A stretch of DNA of 64,000 nucleotides, from contig NC_088709.1 of NCBI RefSeq assembly GCF_963576615.1, positions 14,514,764 through 14,578,763 on the forward strand. The letters run 5' to 3'. Below, one piece after another: positions 10,143 to 22,510 of the stretch (within the stretch, counting starts at the first letter, position 1; the number at the start of each line of letters is the position of its first letter). This stretch comes from Watersipora subatra. Taxonomy: Eukaryota; Bryozoa; Gymnolaemata; Cheilostomatida; Watersiporidae. The notes beneath the pieces were generated by a model. That model saw nothing but the letters and a program-made list of their open reading frames with translations. It was not told the DNA's origin and searched no databases. Made by a program: the position numbers and the translations under genes.

Positions 10143-11403
10143 CTAGGTGAATGCTTGACGCTGCCAGTTAATAAAAAAGTCTTTAGACAGGAAAGTTATT
10201 TTTATTCAACATTACAGCATTTACCGTTCTAATTTTTAAACTTCATATCATAAGAAAAGTGTTTTTTGTGCAGCTGCAATGAATTCAGAAAAAAAAACTG
10301 AAGGTTTTCAAACTTTTTCAAGCAACTGCAACTATTAAATTTTATATCCTAAAAAAAGTGATTTGTTGAAACAAATTAGGAGGAAAAATAAAACCGTAAA
10401 GGTATTTATATGTGAACATGAAATCCTTAGCAAGTAAGGGCTAAATATAGTCTGTTTTGCTACGATTACATTGAAAAATTATTTGGTATACGATGATATG
10501 GTTTTAATTTATTTCCTTGTCGACTTCATAAGGCGAAAATATTGTATAGAGTTGTATAGAAACCCATAGTAATTATCTAATGCAAACACCTTCTGGTAAA
10601 AATCATCAAAATAACCATCATTAATATGAGTAACAAAACAACATTTTAACCTTAGTTACTATTGTTACCTACAATAACTTTAGTGGATTCAGTAGTTAGG
10701 ACCTTCAAAATAATGTAACATCACAATGTACAATGTGCAGTATGTTCCGGAGGAGATCTTACCTTCGAGACAGACGTGCAACAAAATGATGAATCTGACT
10801 TAAATGAACTTAGCTTACTCAACACATACTTGAAGGCAGTTTTAATATGTATTTTAGTAAACCAGACTTTAAACTAAAATTATATTACTTATCTTTTGTT
10901 ATTTTGTTATAATTATTTTCGGACACTTTTGTTATTTCGTTGTAATCGGTACAACAATTGCCGAATTTTAATTTCGAGAAAGCTTTTTGTTGATACTGCA
11001 TGGCGGAAAATAAATTTGCCCTAAGATGACAAAGATGACAACGCATCGTGCTTCATAGAGTTGGGCGAAAAATATTTTTTTATGAAGTCATTGTAACCCG
11101 TGGGCGCAATGTATCAATTAATATGTCATTTAGCGTTTGCAACAATCGGGAAACGGGTATACCATATATAGTAAGAGAGATGGAATCGTAAGAACCTTCG
11201 TAGACATGTGGTTGGATAATTGGTTTACAAACTTTTGGTTGTTAACATTATGAGTTCTAATCCAGCATAAGGTGAGCTTTTCGTCCAAAGATTTTAAAAG
11301 CTATAACTGAACAGACCGCATCACAGAATTACAGACGACACACAAACACCGATATGTAGACATAGCTGTATAGATGGTTTATATAAATTAATTTATGTAT
11401 AGT
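10143..11403 (-). mobile_element. tRNA-like/Helitron-like repeat, copy 3, private to arm A
   Basis: Starts with CTAG (10143-10146) preceded by A, which is CTAG|T on the minus strand. Arm B lacks the whole block: its sequence at about 44690-44702 joins gtaatata directly to the tttatcacaaagaactg counterpart. It contains the ttaaaaaagtctttagacag and attctaatttttaaactt segments of the family, plus a block at 10490-10905 that recurs at 60140-60545. A tRNA-like stretch is at 11210-11275. Confidence 0.6.
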
Positions 11404-12139
11404 TTTAGTACAAAGAACTGTCAACTTCAACTGTAGCAATCCACTTACAAAGTCATAGTGGTACTAAAGGGTTGCCTTTCAAAGCAAGACAACCATTGTA
11501 GTTAGGTTGTTTGCTTGGCTACATCAGTAAGTTATCTAAATTATTTAAAGACAAACATTTATATATGTATTCAGTTAGAATATCTGTTGTTGGATCATTA
11601 TTAGTGGCATTGATGGGAATCTCATAATGTATTGGTTTTAAAGTTTTTTATTGGCCATTGCGCACGGTGAAGATTTTGAAGCATACCTACGCTATGATTT
11701 ACATTTAAGAACCCAAGCTCACTAACCATTTTGTAATAAATCGCTGGTGCAGAACATTCATATGAAAACATCAGAAATTGGTATCACCCAGAAGGCATAA
11801 CGAGAGTTGTAAAATACTGCATTTTCTATTAAGCTCGTGTGAACTAAACAACTTCAAAAGATTATTATGGAAGGAAAATTTTCTCTTCTGATGGACTGGT
11901 TCTCTTTAGTAGGACCAAGACAAGCTCACAGATACCTGCATAGCTTGAACACTTGGATGATAGGGTAGACCTAATCTATTGAATTTCTGAATTCAACAAA
12001 TTTAGATTTGAATTCGCATAGTGTTAAATTTTTTGAGTTTAAAGAAACGGCCTTTAGGACTTGCACAACCGGTTTGCAGTCCTTTTAGCTTATGCCATCA
12101 CTCTTTTTGAATATAACAGCTAAAACAGTTCTCCCCAAA

Positions 12140-12406
12140 TTATTCTGCATCAGAGAGCCGTCCATCCTCAAATGTATGAAAGTTGCCTTTGACCAATAGT
12201 TCTCTTAAAGCTGATAGGAACCTACCCGATAACTCATCCTGATGCTTTATGTAACTGTAGAACCCACAGTGATCATACTCTTTCATTTTCGGAGTAAAGT
12301 GGTTTCGGTATGCAGCCAGATCTGATTCAATGTTTTCCTTGTCAATGTCCAACAGTTCAAATGTCCCGAAAAGCTTTTTGCCTGAAGTACCAAATATTGC
12401 CAGCAA
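12140..12406 (-). pseudogene. Retroelement gag-like fragment
   Basis: An 88-residue frame with SYIKHQDELSGRFLSALREL in the arrangement of LTR-retroelement Gag helices (a conserved aromatic, then a region like ESxxxYxxALRxL). It ends in a stop and has no pol downstream. Arm B carries the same fragment at about 43740-43922 on the plus strand, so the insertion predates the duplication. Confidence 0.4.
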
Positions 12407-13121
12407 ATTGGCAGTTTATAAGCTCTCCTCTGTTTTTTTTCTAGTCATACTACTGCAGCTAGAGTTACTAAGGATCTACAATGGTATTAGACCTTATATT
12501 TCATTTATATTTTGTTGATTGAACACTTGATTCTCGATCATATTTCATTTGTTAAACACCAAGAAACACCTTAACATGTGGTTACCATGTCAACCAATTA
12601 AACATTCCCATAAAAATGAAATATGTTATGTGAGGTATTTTACCACAAAGTAATACCTATTAAGCTAATTTATATCAAGAAAATAGAAAAAGGGAGTATC
12701 GAATATTCCCGTTACTCAATATAAACTTGATAAACTTTCAAGGAAACAATTAGTTGCGGGCTCTAGCTACTCCGGGTAAGTTTAGATTGTTTCCAAGTGT
12801 TGACAAGTTTCCTCCGTTAGTTAAATTTTATATGAAATTGAATTTGTAAACAGTAACTATGGTAATAGGCATTACTTATGCATTAATAATTACTAATAAG
12901 CATTACTTATGCATTAATAATTACTAATATGCATTACTTATGAGTTAGAATTCTATAAAATGGTCATATATGGTATGCCACAGTTTTAAAGATAGAAACA
13001 AAAGTTTCACAGCTTTTCTCAAAGTGTGGAAAAAGCAATTATTAAGCATGGAAAACATGTACATATTGCACATTGCATAGTATATATTATACATTCTTTT
13101 TATTTTTAGTAGAAAAGCATC

Positions 13122-16100
13122 ATGAATACAACAAATGAAGTGGAACTATTGGATTGTGATCTTCCAATAGGAGAATGCGTGAGATATATCCTATAGCACT
13201 CATTCTCATGGCTATATTGCATGACAGTTATTTAGTTTATCATTTTAGGTTTACCCTGATTGGAGTTGTTACACGTCGTTTTTATTTGCTTTTATAGTAT
13301 TGCAGTACTTTTGTAAAATGTTGTCACTGTCATTTTTTTGTAAGTCTATAGATAATAATTATAAACTTTTCATAGGAAATTGCTCGGAAAGTCAAAGTTG
13401 GATTGTGCTCATTATCTGTTGTGGTTCTACTGTTGGCTTTCTCCTGCATTTTACTGCTCAGGAGGTTCCGGCTATCCCATGAAGTAAGTTACAGAGTTGA
13501 CACTTTAGTTTATTATGGAAGGAAGGCATATTAAAAATTAAGAAATAGATGTTTGCTTACACATATGATTTAGTTTATACCAACAGTTATAATTTATATA
13601 AGTTTAAAATGACGACATCTTTATTTTGATGTACAACCGTAACATATCATTATTTTATTACGAGGTGAATACCCGGCGTTGCACGGGTATAAGCTATACA
13701 AGATTTGAAACAGCTTATAAATGATGGTGGGTAATGTAGTTGCCATTGGCTAAGTTTCTTTACCCAATGGATTTGCGTAGCTTGATCTAGTAGTTTAAGC
13801 TGGTAACTTAAGTTGGTAACTTAAGTTACTCTAAATATTTCCTATAATAAGAGCCATATCCGGTCGTCTGAGGTAAGCATTAGGAAAAAACATTGCATTT
13901 CACATGAATCAACTCCATATATTTAGCAGATGCTTAAATGGGAATTCAAGCGTACTATCATTAGTTCAAGCAGCCACCTTGCCAAGGTTGGAAATAATTG
14001 CACTTATAATTGTTTTGCATCATGATCTCTCAAGCAATCATGATTTTCAAGCCTGCTAATAGTAACTAATAGTATTTTCGCAAGCGCTTCAAGCATTTGA
14101 GAAAGTCTGGGCACATATTTTTCTTTCGCTCCAGTAAAGATTGACAGGTGTAATAAGTGTTTCACAATTACTCCATAGTATGGCAAGGTTGCTGTGTGGC
14201 ACAGTAGTTAGCAGCATGTCTGCAAACTGGTGTTTGTGAGCTCAACTCCAGTTTATTTGAGCATATTTTATGCACAAACAATTTTGTTTTGTTTGAGCAT
14301 ATTTTATTGCTATAACTAGTCATACGACAGACAAACAATTGCTCACATATATATAGATTTTTACTGAAAGAATTATTGTTACAGAAAGTTTCAAAGTTAT
14401 TCGTCAATATTTACCAAGAAGCAAAAGTTACTAGTTATGAACTTTTATATCACATTTTTAATCTGTACGTTCTTGTTTTTTATTTGCTTCTAATTGTTGT
14501 TTTGTTATTTGTGTATAGTTGTACAGTGGAAACCCGTCAATGTTGCTATTCATTCAACTAGTTTTAGACTTTTATATTGATTACATGTACTTGCATTAGT
14601 TTGAAGACTTTATGCTGGTGTTGTGGTTGAAAGTCAAGGTTCCAAATCAATAAAGTTTATTACAATCACGCGCATAAATAAAGTTGTAATCTTTCTAAAG
14701 TTCTATGCCCTAGCATTTATTATTTTAGCGGATAGTGTGCAACCTTCTTCTGGCATTATTTGGATACACAATCACATTTCTTTCTGTAAGTACCTGAAAA
14801 CTATGATGCCATATACTGCCCATCTCTAGAGTACAGTTAGAAGATTGTTTTTTTGCGTAAAGAGGTTGTTGGAGATGATGCATCTGTTTCTAGAGAGTTA
14901 TACTTCTTCTCTTTGTTTACCGTAAATACGCGAGTGTGAGACACACTTTTTTTCTTAGGAAGTAAAAACCCTAAAAAACCTAAAACCTAAAAACCCAAGT
15001 GTGTCTTATCCATGGATAACTTAATTATAAAAATTATGCATTTATCATAATATCAAAAATTTATTATAAAAACTCTAATCTTACAATAGTTATCCTTGTG
15101 GTCACCATTGGCAGATCATAGGCATGTCGGCTTTCTTCATGTTACCGCCCTTCGTGAAAATATGCTCTCTATTAATCATCCATTCGGCCCATTTTTGCTT
15201 TAATGCTGCTTTGAATGGCTAATTCGCAACAACCTCTATCGGTTGCAGAATACTGGTCACGCTGTCGGGGATGAAGACGAGGTCTGTATTGTGCAGCTTC
15301 AATTTTGATTTAACATTGTTGGTTGTACAACATCGGAAATCATCTAACATCAGCACCGATCGCTGTCACCAATCATTCGGCATGATGAATGTCGAATGAT
15401 TTCGCAATAATTTATATGAAACACCAGCGTTTCTATAAAAATTGATAGATATTTAGGACCAAAATTAGGATGCCTCCTATACACAGTTATACAGTTTCTT
15501 CATCGTTTTTTGGGTCAAATATCCACTGCGTCCTATACATAGTATCGTCCTATACGCGGGTATTTATGGTAGTCACGATGTCAAACAAGTATATAAATCT
15601 ATTAATATTAAATCAATCAACTAACCGATTCCTGATTTGTCTGACTAAAATTAAAAAGCGATCTAAAGATGTAGTATTGTGTATGATGATGGCGCCTAAA
15701 TATATTCTAAAAATACACTACAAACAAAATTTCGAATTGAAATGGAGATTTCGTTTGACAGTTTTAATTAATCAAAACTAACTAGATGTAGTGTGAATGT
15801 TATTGTGGTTCCTAACACCATACAATACTTGTCTACTAGTCTACCACAGTCTCCTAACTCTGCAAATAAGTCGGACAGAATGATTATATGGTTCAGTCAA
15901 CAGATTATCTTATATATCATCCTGCTATATATTCCATTTTAGATAGACAAGCGGAGTAATAAGTGTTGATATTTCTTTATTTAGAAAGTTTCAGTTGAAG
16001 TGGTTTACTGACAGTTGCTAAATATCTTACAGCTTTCTGGAAGACCGGAAGATTCTGGGGCACCTTCTTGTCGTGCTCAAGGATTCTTCATCCAATTGTT

Positions 16101-19100
16101 CAGTGAGATATCAATCAATGTTATAATAATAGAAGTTATTTTGGTGTTTGCTTCTGCATTTTCAAAGCTTGCATATATTTATTCTATGAAAATATTTAAA
16201 TTGTTTTTATAAATTTCCTTTAACAGGTTTTGCTGAATTGACATGGATTTGCAATCTGACCACCTTTGTTTACTTTATCATGATCAAGGAGAAAAACACT
16301 TCAAAACATGAAAAGTAAGTGTAGTTCACTCCCTATTAAATGCCTTTTTCAATAAGGTTTCACAATTTATTTGTGATGTTTTGAGTTTGATGAGTTCGGC
16401 AAAAGTTCTTGAAGCTAAGATATATGTCTGTTACAGTAGAGGTAGTGAGAATATTACTACTATGGTAGTGAGTACTTCTTCAGAGCTTTTAATGTAACAG
16501 AAAGAAAATGTTTTAATTTTATAATATAGAAAGAAGTTGGGATTCTTCCATTGAATCAACAGTAATATAGCTATCTTATTGTTCGGCTATATTATTATGT
16601 ATTATATATTATATTACTGTAACCTATGCTATATATTATCATGGTGTTACGAACACTTTCCCTTCTTTCAACAAGAGCATAATGGTTGTGCTTCATTACA
16701 TAGCATGACGGCTAGAAAATGCATAGTTAATTTTCAAACACCATGAGCTTAAAGTCTTTCTCATTTTGAATTGTAACTTGCTTAGCACGAAAACCTTTGT
16801 ATTTTTATAATCTCTCAACTTTAACATCCATTCATGAAATCCGTGACCTGCCTAACAAACATTCTAGCTAAGAAAGTTTGTCACATTTTTTACTTGAAAC
16901 TTACTTGAAACTTACTTGAAACTTATTTCATAATTAATCAAGTTTGTATTTACTGGGTTATGATCTTAATTCATTCAGACTCTACACATTATTGGGATGG
17001 ATACTACCTGCCATAGTTGCGTGCGTACCACTGTTCACAGACGACTATAATCTATCATCTGCTCCGTATTGTTGGATCTCTTCCTCAACCACTGGCCACA
17101 TTTTTCGCATATTACTGTGAGTCGATGTTTTTAAAACCTATTTCCCTTTTTCTTAATTGACAAATTACCATAGAGAATAGTTTGACACAATCCTAAAATT
17201 TGTCACTGTTCTAAACGTTTAAATACATATTCAGTCAAATTCAGCCATTTTTAGTAAATTTAACACTTTCGGTAAAATCAAACGTTTCTTTAGTTTACAA
17301 GCTATAAAAAAACTCTTACATGAAATGAATTTTTAAAGATATACTTATAAATGCTTTCAGACAACAAAAAGCTTGACAATCTTGCTTTTCTTGGACACAA
17401 TTAACAAAACAGAGCCCTGCTGAACATTAAACTTTGACATAAGCTAACTATAATTTGATTGTAATATACGTGTTCAATAAACTTTGTTTTATGTTGTAGC
17501 TATTGGGCTCCAGCCATAATTTTAGATGTTGGAATGGTGATAACATTTAGCTATGTTATTTGGAAAATTCGGAAAAGGTCAGACAGAAACAGAAACCTGA
17601 CAGAAACCAATAGCCAGCAGCTAAAGGTAAGGAAGTACTTACACATGAAAACTATATACTATATACCGAGTTTTCTCTCGACATGGGTTTCCACAAAACC
17701 TAAATTTAACTTTAAGCTAATCCATTACAAAAAGAGTTGGCTCATTATAACATAGTTTGATACCAATGAGTCTCTTGCAAAACTCTGGTCTATTTTGCCT
17801 GGAGGTAAACATGGTGACAATTACTATAATAATTATTTTCAGAGCACTTTAAATCTAATTTCACTTGCTTTATAAGGTTCACAATGCAAGTTTTCTTTTA
17901 GTTATTTAGGTTGCTCTTCGCCAACATTTATGAAGAGCAGATGCTATAACATTTTTTGTTTTTGACACAATAACAATATACTGAATTTATACTACTTATA
18001 TGCCATGCTTGAATGCTAAGACAGAGTTACTGATACAAGATATAATAAATCTAAGGTGTAAGAAGCCATATATTTAAGGCGTGGTATAATCATATAGTTC
18101 TCAAATAAATTGTGTCAAAAATAAGAATAATAACAATAGTTGTGATAAATATATTACAAATTCTTACTGTTTCTAGGAGTATTTTATTCCATTGGCTGGA
18201 TATGCGGCTGCCTACCTTCTCCTCAGCTTGTCTCTATTTATCACCAGGCTGACCCAAATTTCACTGAAGACCACATTTGGAAATGTAATGCTCGTTTCAA
18301 TTTTGAACAGCTTATGGGGTACGTTTTATCTCATAGACTTATATATCGGATGCCTAACATAATACCTCATTAGAAGAAATCATAGACAAATCAAAAAGCG
18401 GTAGGTTATAGATCTTGAGTTGCAAACCTATGAAGACATCCACAATATTTAAAAATAAAGCATTTTATGTCAAAGTCAAGTATAATAAATATGCTAGTTT
18501 TGTTGTTCAAAATAATCCATGCATTGGCAGTCATCCTCTATAATGGCTTGAGTGAACTGAAGTGCTATGGGACCAGTCAAAGTTCGAAAGTTGATTATTA
18601 GAAATGGAAATAACATAGAAGTTCAGTCTAGACTCAGTGACCGATGATCTTCTCACTACTAATGCTGATCATCTACTGATGTGTTTTTTCTGCAGTTATT
18701 ATATTATCTCTTGTATAACCTTCCCAATTTATTGCTTTAGGAACTGTCGTAAGCTGTTTGGTTCTCCTCACCAGTAATCGCTCCAACTTTACGAAAATGC
18801 AGTTTGCTAGCGGGTTGAAGTATTACAAAACTCTACTAAAGAAAATAATAAAGTGTGATGCTTCATCAGGAAGTGGTAAGTGTTTATTTATTTAAAAAAT
18901 AAAATTATTGCCAAAAAACTTTTTGATTAAAAACTTTTTATAGCATTATAGTATTTAAGTTGTACATATTTCTACAAAAGTCACATTTGCATTAACATGT
19001 TTCTCTTTTAGCGTTTATATCAAGTGCTGACAGTACAAAACAAACAGAATAAAATATTTATAATCCAGATATGCTATAATAAACTTAAAATTGATTTCTC

Positions 19101-19833
19101 TTTAAATTGCATGTCATTCATTATTTATGATCTAACTCTGATCAAGCCTTAACACTATAGTAAATGGTATATCTTTGGTATTAATGTTTTTGTAGCCTGA
19201 GCTAACGAATCAATACAAACTAATACCCAAAACAACTATTGGTTATTTAGGAAAGATGATGTATCCTTCATGCTGGTTGGTTCAGAAATCAGAGTATCTA
19301 TAGTTTGTTGTCAAGTGTACTACTAACTTTACAAATATCAACAACAAGAAAGTTTTAGATCTTTTACAAATTTATCAACTGCAAGCTTTGTATATCGATT
19401 TTTTGGGGGCTTAATTTAAAGCTTTTACTTCATTAAGTGTATCCACTTTATTTCATTGTGCATTGATCAGAACTTAAAAACAAATAAAAGTTAGGTTACA
19501 TTTTAAAGTCTATGTTTCTATGAGCTTTGTACAACATAGTTTTGTTTAAACTTTGCAAGTCTTTTGTTGTACTATGTAACAGAGTTTCATATATAAATAC
19601 ATCAGAGTATGAAACATACATGTAAGTTAATATATTTTTATGAGTTAAAACAGAAAAACACAAATATGATTCAACGCATGCATATAATTCTTGCATTATA
19701 TAATTAAGTTTCTATGTTTCTTTGCAACTAAGAAATCTTTTGTGATGCAGGGCCTGATGAAGTATACGTGCCCGGTACACCATTGGACTCACCTGCAAGC
19801 ACCCTGCCCAGAAACCAAAACAATGATGATTAA
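13122..19833 (+). CDS. Class E-like (cAMP-receptor-like) 7TM receptor, copy A
   Basis: Multi-exon gene. Supported exons: 13122-13178 (MNTTNEVELLDCDLPIGEC), 13376-13483 (TM1), 16033-16102, 16227-16314 (TM3), 16979-17116 (TM4 and extracellular loop 2), 17500-17626 (TM5), 18177-18318 (TM6-TM7), 18741-18875 (end of TM7, C-tail) and 19751-19833 (tail, stop). All have GT/AG borders with consistent phases from 16033 onward. Family-like features are CRAQGFFIQLF before TM3, W in TM3, YCWISSSTTGHIFRILLYW between TM4 and TM5, and SYVIWKIRKRS after TM5. The nearest family I recognise is the Dictyostelium cAMP-receptor/class E group, which signals through G proteins at the plasma membrane; the ligand is unknown. 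The TM2 exon is unresolved (see 14385-14785). There is no signal peptide. N-glycosylation is possible at the N-terminus (NTT). Confidence 0.68.
13660..14362 (-). mobile_element. tRNA-like/Helitron-like repeat, copy 4 (shared by both arms)
   Basis: Contains the hairpin core ACCCGGCGTTGCACGGGT near 13670-13688. Its end is mutated from CTAG to CTCG. A tRNA-like A/B-box stretch lies at 14190-14250, and the far end has a short TA tract (14347-14355). Arm B has it at about 41495-42170, so it predates the duplication. It lies in a receptor intron. Confidence 0.55.
14385..14785 (+). other. Candidate missing exons of receptor copy A (loop 1/TM2)
   Basis: Two segments could supply the part between TM1 and TM3. 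14385-14464 (KVSKLFVNIYQEAKVTSY...) has a good acceptor (TTACAG) and a donor (GTACGT; GTATGT in arm B), and most A/B differences fall at third codon positions, which suggests coding. 14634-14785 encodes VVIFLKFYALAFIILADS, a TM2-like helix, and has a GTAAGT donor. But its phase does not join cleanly to the exon at 16033, and arm B has a stop beside the acceptor. I leave the join open. Confidence 0.35.
14920..15569 (-). mobile_element. Truncated pogo/Tigger-like DNA transposon
   Basis: A 650-bp element with imperfect terminal inverted repeats (CCGTAAATACGCG; CCATAAATACCCGCG) flanked by TA at 14918-14919 and 15570-15571. On the minus strand around 15180-15370 it encodes recognisable DDE-transposase text: MLDDFRCCTTNNVKSKLK, then NTDLVFIPDSVTSILQPIEV, which matches the second-aspartate region of pogo/Tigger/jerky transposases. 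The protein is interrupted and the element internally deleted. Arm B has the uninterrupted site at 40981-40990 with a single TA, proving the insertion boundaries. Confidence 0.85.
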
Positions 19834-20901
19834 CACAGTGATCGGCAAAAAAATATGACAACAGAAAAACTGTCGCTATAATTTCGTTTTAAGGATACAC
19901 ACATATTCTATCTAGAATTATTATAGATGAGTGTTTTGTCTTAAAATTTGGTAATTTACCTAGCTCAAATATTATGATGAAATTATTTAAACTTAACCTT
20001 TTTGGCAGAAATTTTTCAATCTCTTATTGCTTTTTCTTGATATCTTGTGCATGTACCGTAACTGAAATAAATTTTGTCAAGTCCAGTTGGTGTGGACTAT
20101 TTCTGACATCCGCTGTATTACGGTCAGTAAAAATCATAAACATATTTTTATACCTAAATTGCCACAATGAGAAGTTAGTTCCAAATATTATTATGAAACT
20201 GTAGACTGCTGGCAACATACAGCAGGTACCATTGAAGGTGAATTTGACTGCTACATGTACATGTATGTTAAGAAATTAATCATACCGAATCAACAGACTG
20301 CATACTTGGATAACTGATTAGTACTATTGACCATAGAAATCAACGACATTCAATATAAAACTTTATTTGTAAAGCTGTCTAAAATAAGAGACAGCACTGA
20401 AGAGATCACACTTAACAAAGTATGTACCAACCAAAATGCTTTCTTTGTTTGTATTTAGGATATAGCCTAACTGCTGTAGCTTGAGTTCTTCAAGTCATTA
20501 AATAAAATATGGAAGACCAAAATACCCAAAACACAAGTAGATGATCTACTTGGGAACAAAATTATTACCTTGTTGGTAAGCTTTAGCAATAATATACTTT
20601 GAGTCAATATTCTATAGAAGCTTTTATTTGATTATAAAATGCCTTATTAATTATTGTAGCATTTAATTTATTTTGTTTTCAAAAATGTTCAATTTGAGTT
20701 GAATCATGGGACGATAAAACAGGAAATAAGCAATTAATCTCTTGCAACTTCGGACACTCTTTCAGGTTTAGTTTGGTTGTATCTTGGTCACAACTTGTTC
20801 ACTATCAAAACAAGCTTAAAGGCATTTTCAAACTTTCAAAATAGTCAAAAAAGAAGTCAACTCTTATTGGCAATGAGATTTGTCTCCCTTGCCTGCTCTG
20901 A

Positions 20902-20947
20902 GCTGCACTGATGAGGCTTCAATAGCCGAAACTGTACTATCTGTAGC
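20902..20947 (+). ncRNA. Hammerhead ribozyme, tandem unit 1
   Basis: Stem I 5' strand GCTGCA (20902-20907), core CTGATGA (20908-20914), stem II GGCT/AGCC with loop TCAAT, GAAAC (20928-20932), short stem III ending in the cleavage triplet ATC (20939-20941), stem I 3' strand TGTAGC (20942-20947). Stem I pairs over 6 bp including one G-U. Core positions are intact. Stem III is minimal, as in dimer-type animal hammerheads. Confidence 0.84.
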
Positions 20948-21145
20948 ATGTTTTACTACGGTTTGGTTGAGCACTATGTGAGAGGTGCGGCACTATTACC
21001 CTTCGTTCATAGCTGATCACTTTTATGATTTGAGCACTCGGTGTCAGCGCATTGACTTTCTCAAGTCTGTGGGGCAACTTAGTTGTTTCATGGCAGGAAG
21101 TTAACTCTCATTGGCATTAGGATTTGTCTCCATTGCCAGCTGTGA

Positions 21146-21191
21146 ACTGCACTGATGAGGCTTCAATAGCCAAAACAGTACTATCTGTAGC
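21146..21191 (+). ncRNA. Hammerhead ribozyme, tandem unit 2 (core mutated)
   Basis: Same layout 244 bp downstream: ACTGCA, CTGATGA (21152-21158), GGCT/AGCC, then AAAAC instead of GAAAC (21172-21176), then agtactATC and TGTAGC. The G-to-A change hits the invariant GAAA core, and one stem I pair is lost, so this copy is probably inactive. Confidence 0.75.
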
Positions 21192-21284
21192 CTGAGTACA
21201 TCTATAATATATTTATCAAAATATGTCATCTGTCTGCATTCAGGCTATAGCTATTAATTAAAATCTTGATACTAAAATTCCACA

Positions 21285-21365
21285 TTCTGATGGATTTAAA
21301 CTCACAACATATGCTTTAACAAGATTCTTATCCAGACGCTCTACCACTGAGCTAGAACGGTATAG
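21285..21365 (-). repeat. tRNA-like (SINE head) sequence
   Basis: On the minus strand, CTAGCTCAGTGGTAGAGCG resembles a tRNA A-box region, with a degenerate B box downstream. The acceptor ends do not pair, so it is a tRNA-derived repeat and not a tRNA gene. Confidence 0.45.
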
Positions 21366-22204
21366 CAATCAGTCATGTTTTCATATACCACATAACCCAT
21401 GCGCATGCTAACTATTTTAGCCTTGCATTATAATGCCCCTGTTCAGAAATATTTTGGGGCCTAAGTATATGCAATGCGATGCTTCTTTGACTTTTTTTCG
21501 TTAAAGCTAATAATTTATTTCGAAATTAAAATTTGGCGATTTTTGTACTGATTATATATGTTACCAAAATATATACGCTGCATCGACATTTCGTAGTTTA
21601 CATTCTGGCTATTTATCTTAAATTTTTATTTAGTTCACTACTAATTTATTCCAGGTGCTTCAAAGACTTTTTCCCAGCTACATTATGTTTTTTGGATTCT
21701 CATTTGGTACCTTGCGCTCCACAATCATTAAATACGAACAAAGATTTTGTTCGTTAAAAAAATCTTTTTACATTGTTTCTTTTGGTTCAAATTAAAACAT
21801 TTTTTTGTATGAATATTTTTCAATTTGCTGTTTAACGTTTATTTTAATAGCGATATATTATATTAACAAGCGCAATTTCTTTTCCTCAACAGACGAATAT
21901 TGCTTTCATTAAACACTCATTTTACAAGTTCTTATCAGCCTCGCTTTGTGTATTAGCTTAAACATCTTTCCTTCTAAACCTAATCAATTAGTAATTTGTA
22001 CTTAATTTCACATTTTACATCAAACATTTGTAAAATTACTGTAAAATTATCTGTTAGATTATCTGTAAGATTTACTATAAGATTTATCATGTACGATTAC
22101 AAGTATCAGTTATTTCTCACTCTCTTATATTTACTCTAAGAAATATCTACATATATATATATATATAATTGTTTGCTCATCCCGGTTAACCCATATGGGT
22201 GGTA

Positions 22205-22510
22205 ATTTTTGCTCTAACTCCTGGGAGTTAGAGCAACCTGCAAGTCCTTGAGCAACTCCTCGAGACCTGGGAGTTTGAGCACTCGCCTCAAGATCTTAGC
22301 TGTTCCCAATAGCGCACTTTTCTGCAACTCACTTGAGTTGATTGTTGTCGGTATTTGGGCAAGCCAAATTTTGTGCGCCAGTGTTATTGCACCCAGTGCC
22401 CCAATGACTACTGGGATTACAGTTGTTTCTACATCCGAACATTTTTCAATCTCTTCTCCAAGAGGGAGATATTTCTCTATCTTTTCTCTTTCTTTGCTGG
22501 CTATATTGTA
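22205..22510 (-). pseudogene. C-terminal tail of a non-LTR-type retroelement polyprotein
   Basis: The minus-strand frame contains VIPVVIGALGAITLAHKIW and ELQKSALLGTAKILRRVL, a tail I recognise from the extreme C-terminus of many animal reverse-transcriptase-bearing polyproteins (pattern PVVxGALG...LQKxALLGTAxILRKVL). No reverse transcriptase remains upstream. The open plus-strand frame over it is its shadow. Confidence 0.6.

Larger units (their letters stand above)
7720..20846 (+). repeat. Arm A of a large inverted duplication
   Basis: Sequence from about 7720 to 20846 matches, in reverse complement, 27706-51158 once insertions are removed. Landmarks: 7740-7870 with 50935-51110, 8390-8480 with 50500-50640, 11900-12400 with 43700-44170, 13122-13483 with 42347-42742, 16033-19833 with 28774-32047, and 20690-20845 with 27708-27860. 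Introns and flanks match as well as exons. Arm A carries private insertions at 10143-11403 and 14920-15569. Confidence 0.9.
20853..21197 (+). repeat. 244-bp tandem repeat carrying hammerhead ribozymes
   Basis: Unit 1 starts at 20853 (aagtcaactcttattggca) and unit 2 at 21097 (aagttaactctcattggca). About 100 bp of the second unit is present, so the array is about 1.4 units. Each unit starts with some 50 bp of leader and then a hammerhead motif. One monomer between cleavage sites (20942-21185) is 244 nt. The array begins within a few bases of where arm A homology stops. Confidence 0.85.

Noticed and set aside
21285..21365. Functional tRNA gene
   Set aside because: A-box-like text only; acceptor ends do not pair and the B box is degenerate. 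It is better explained as a tRNA-derived repeat.
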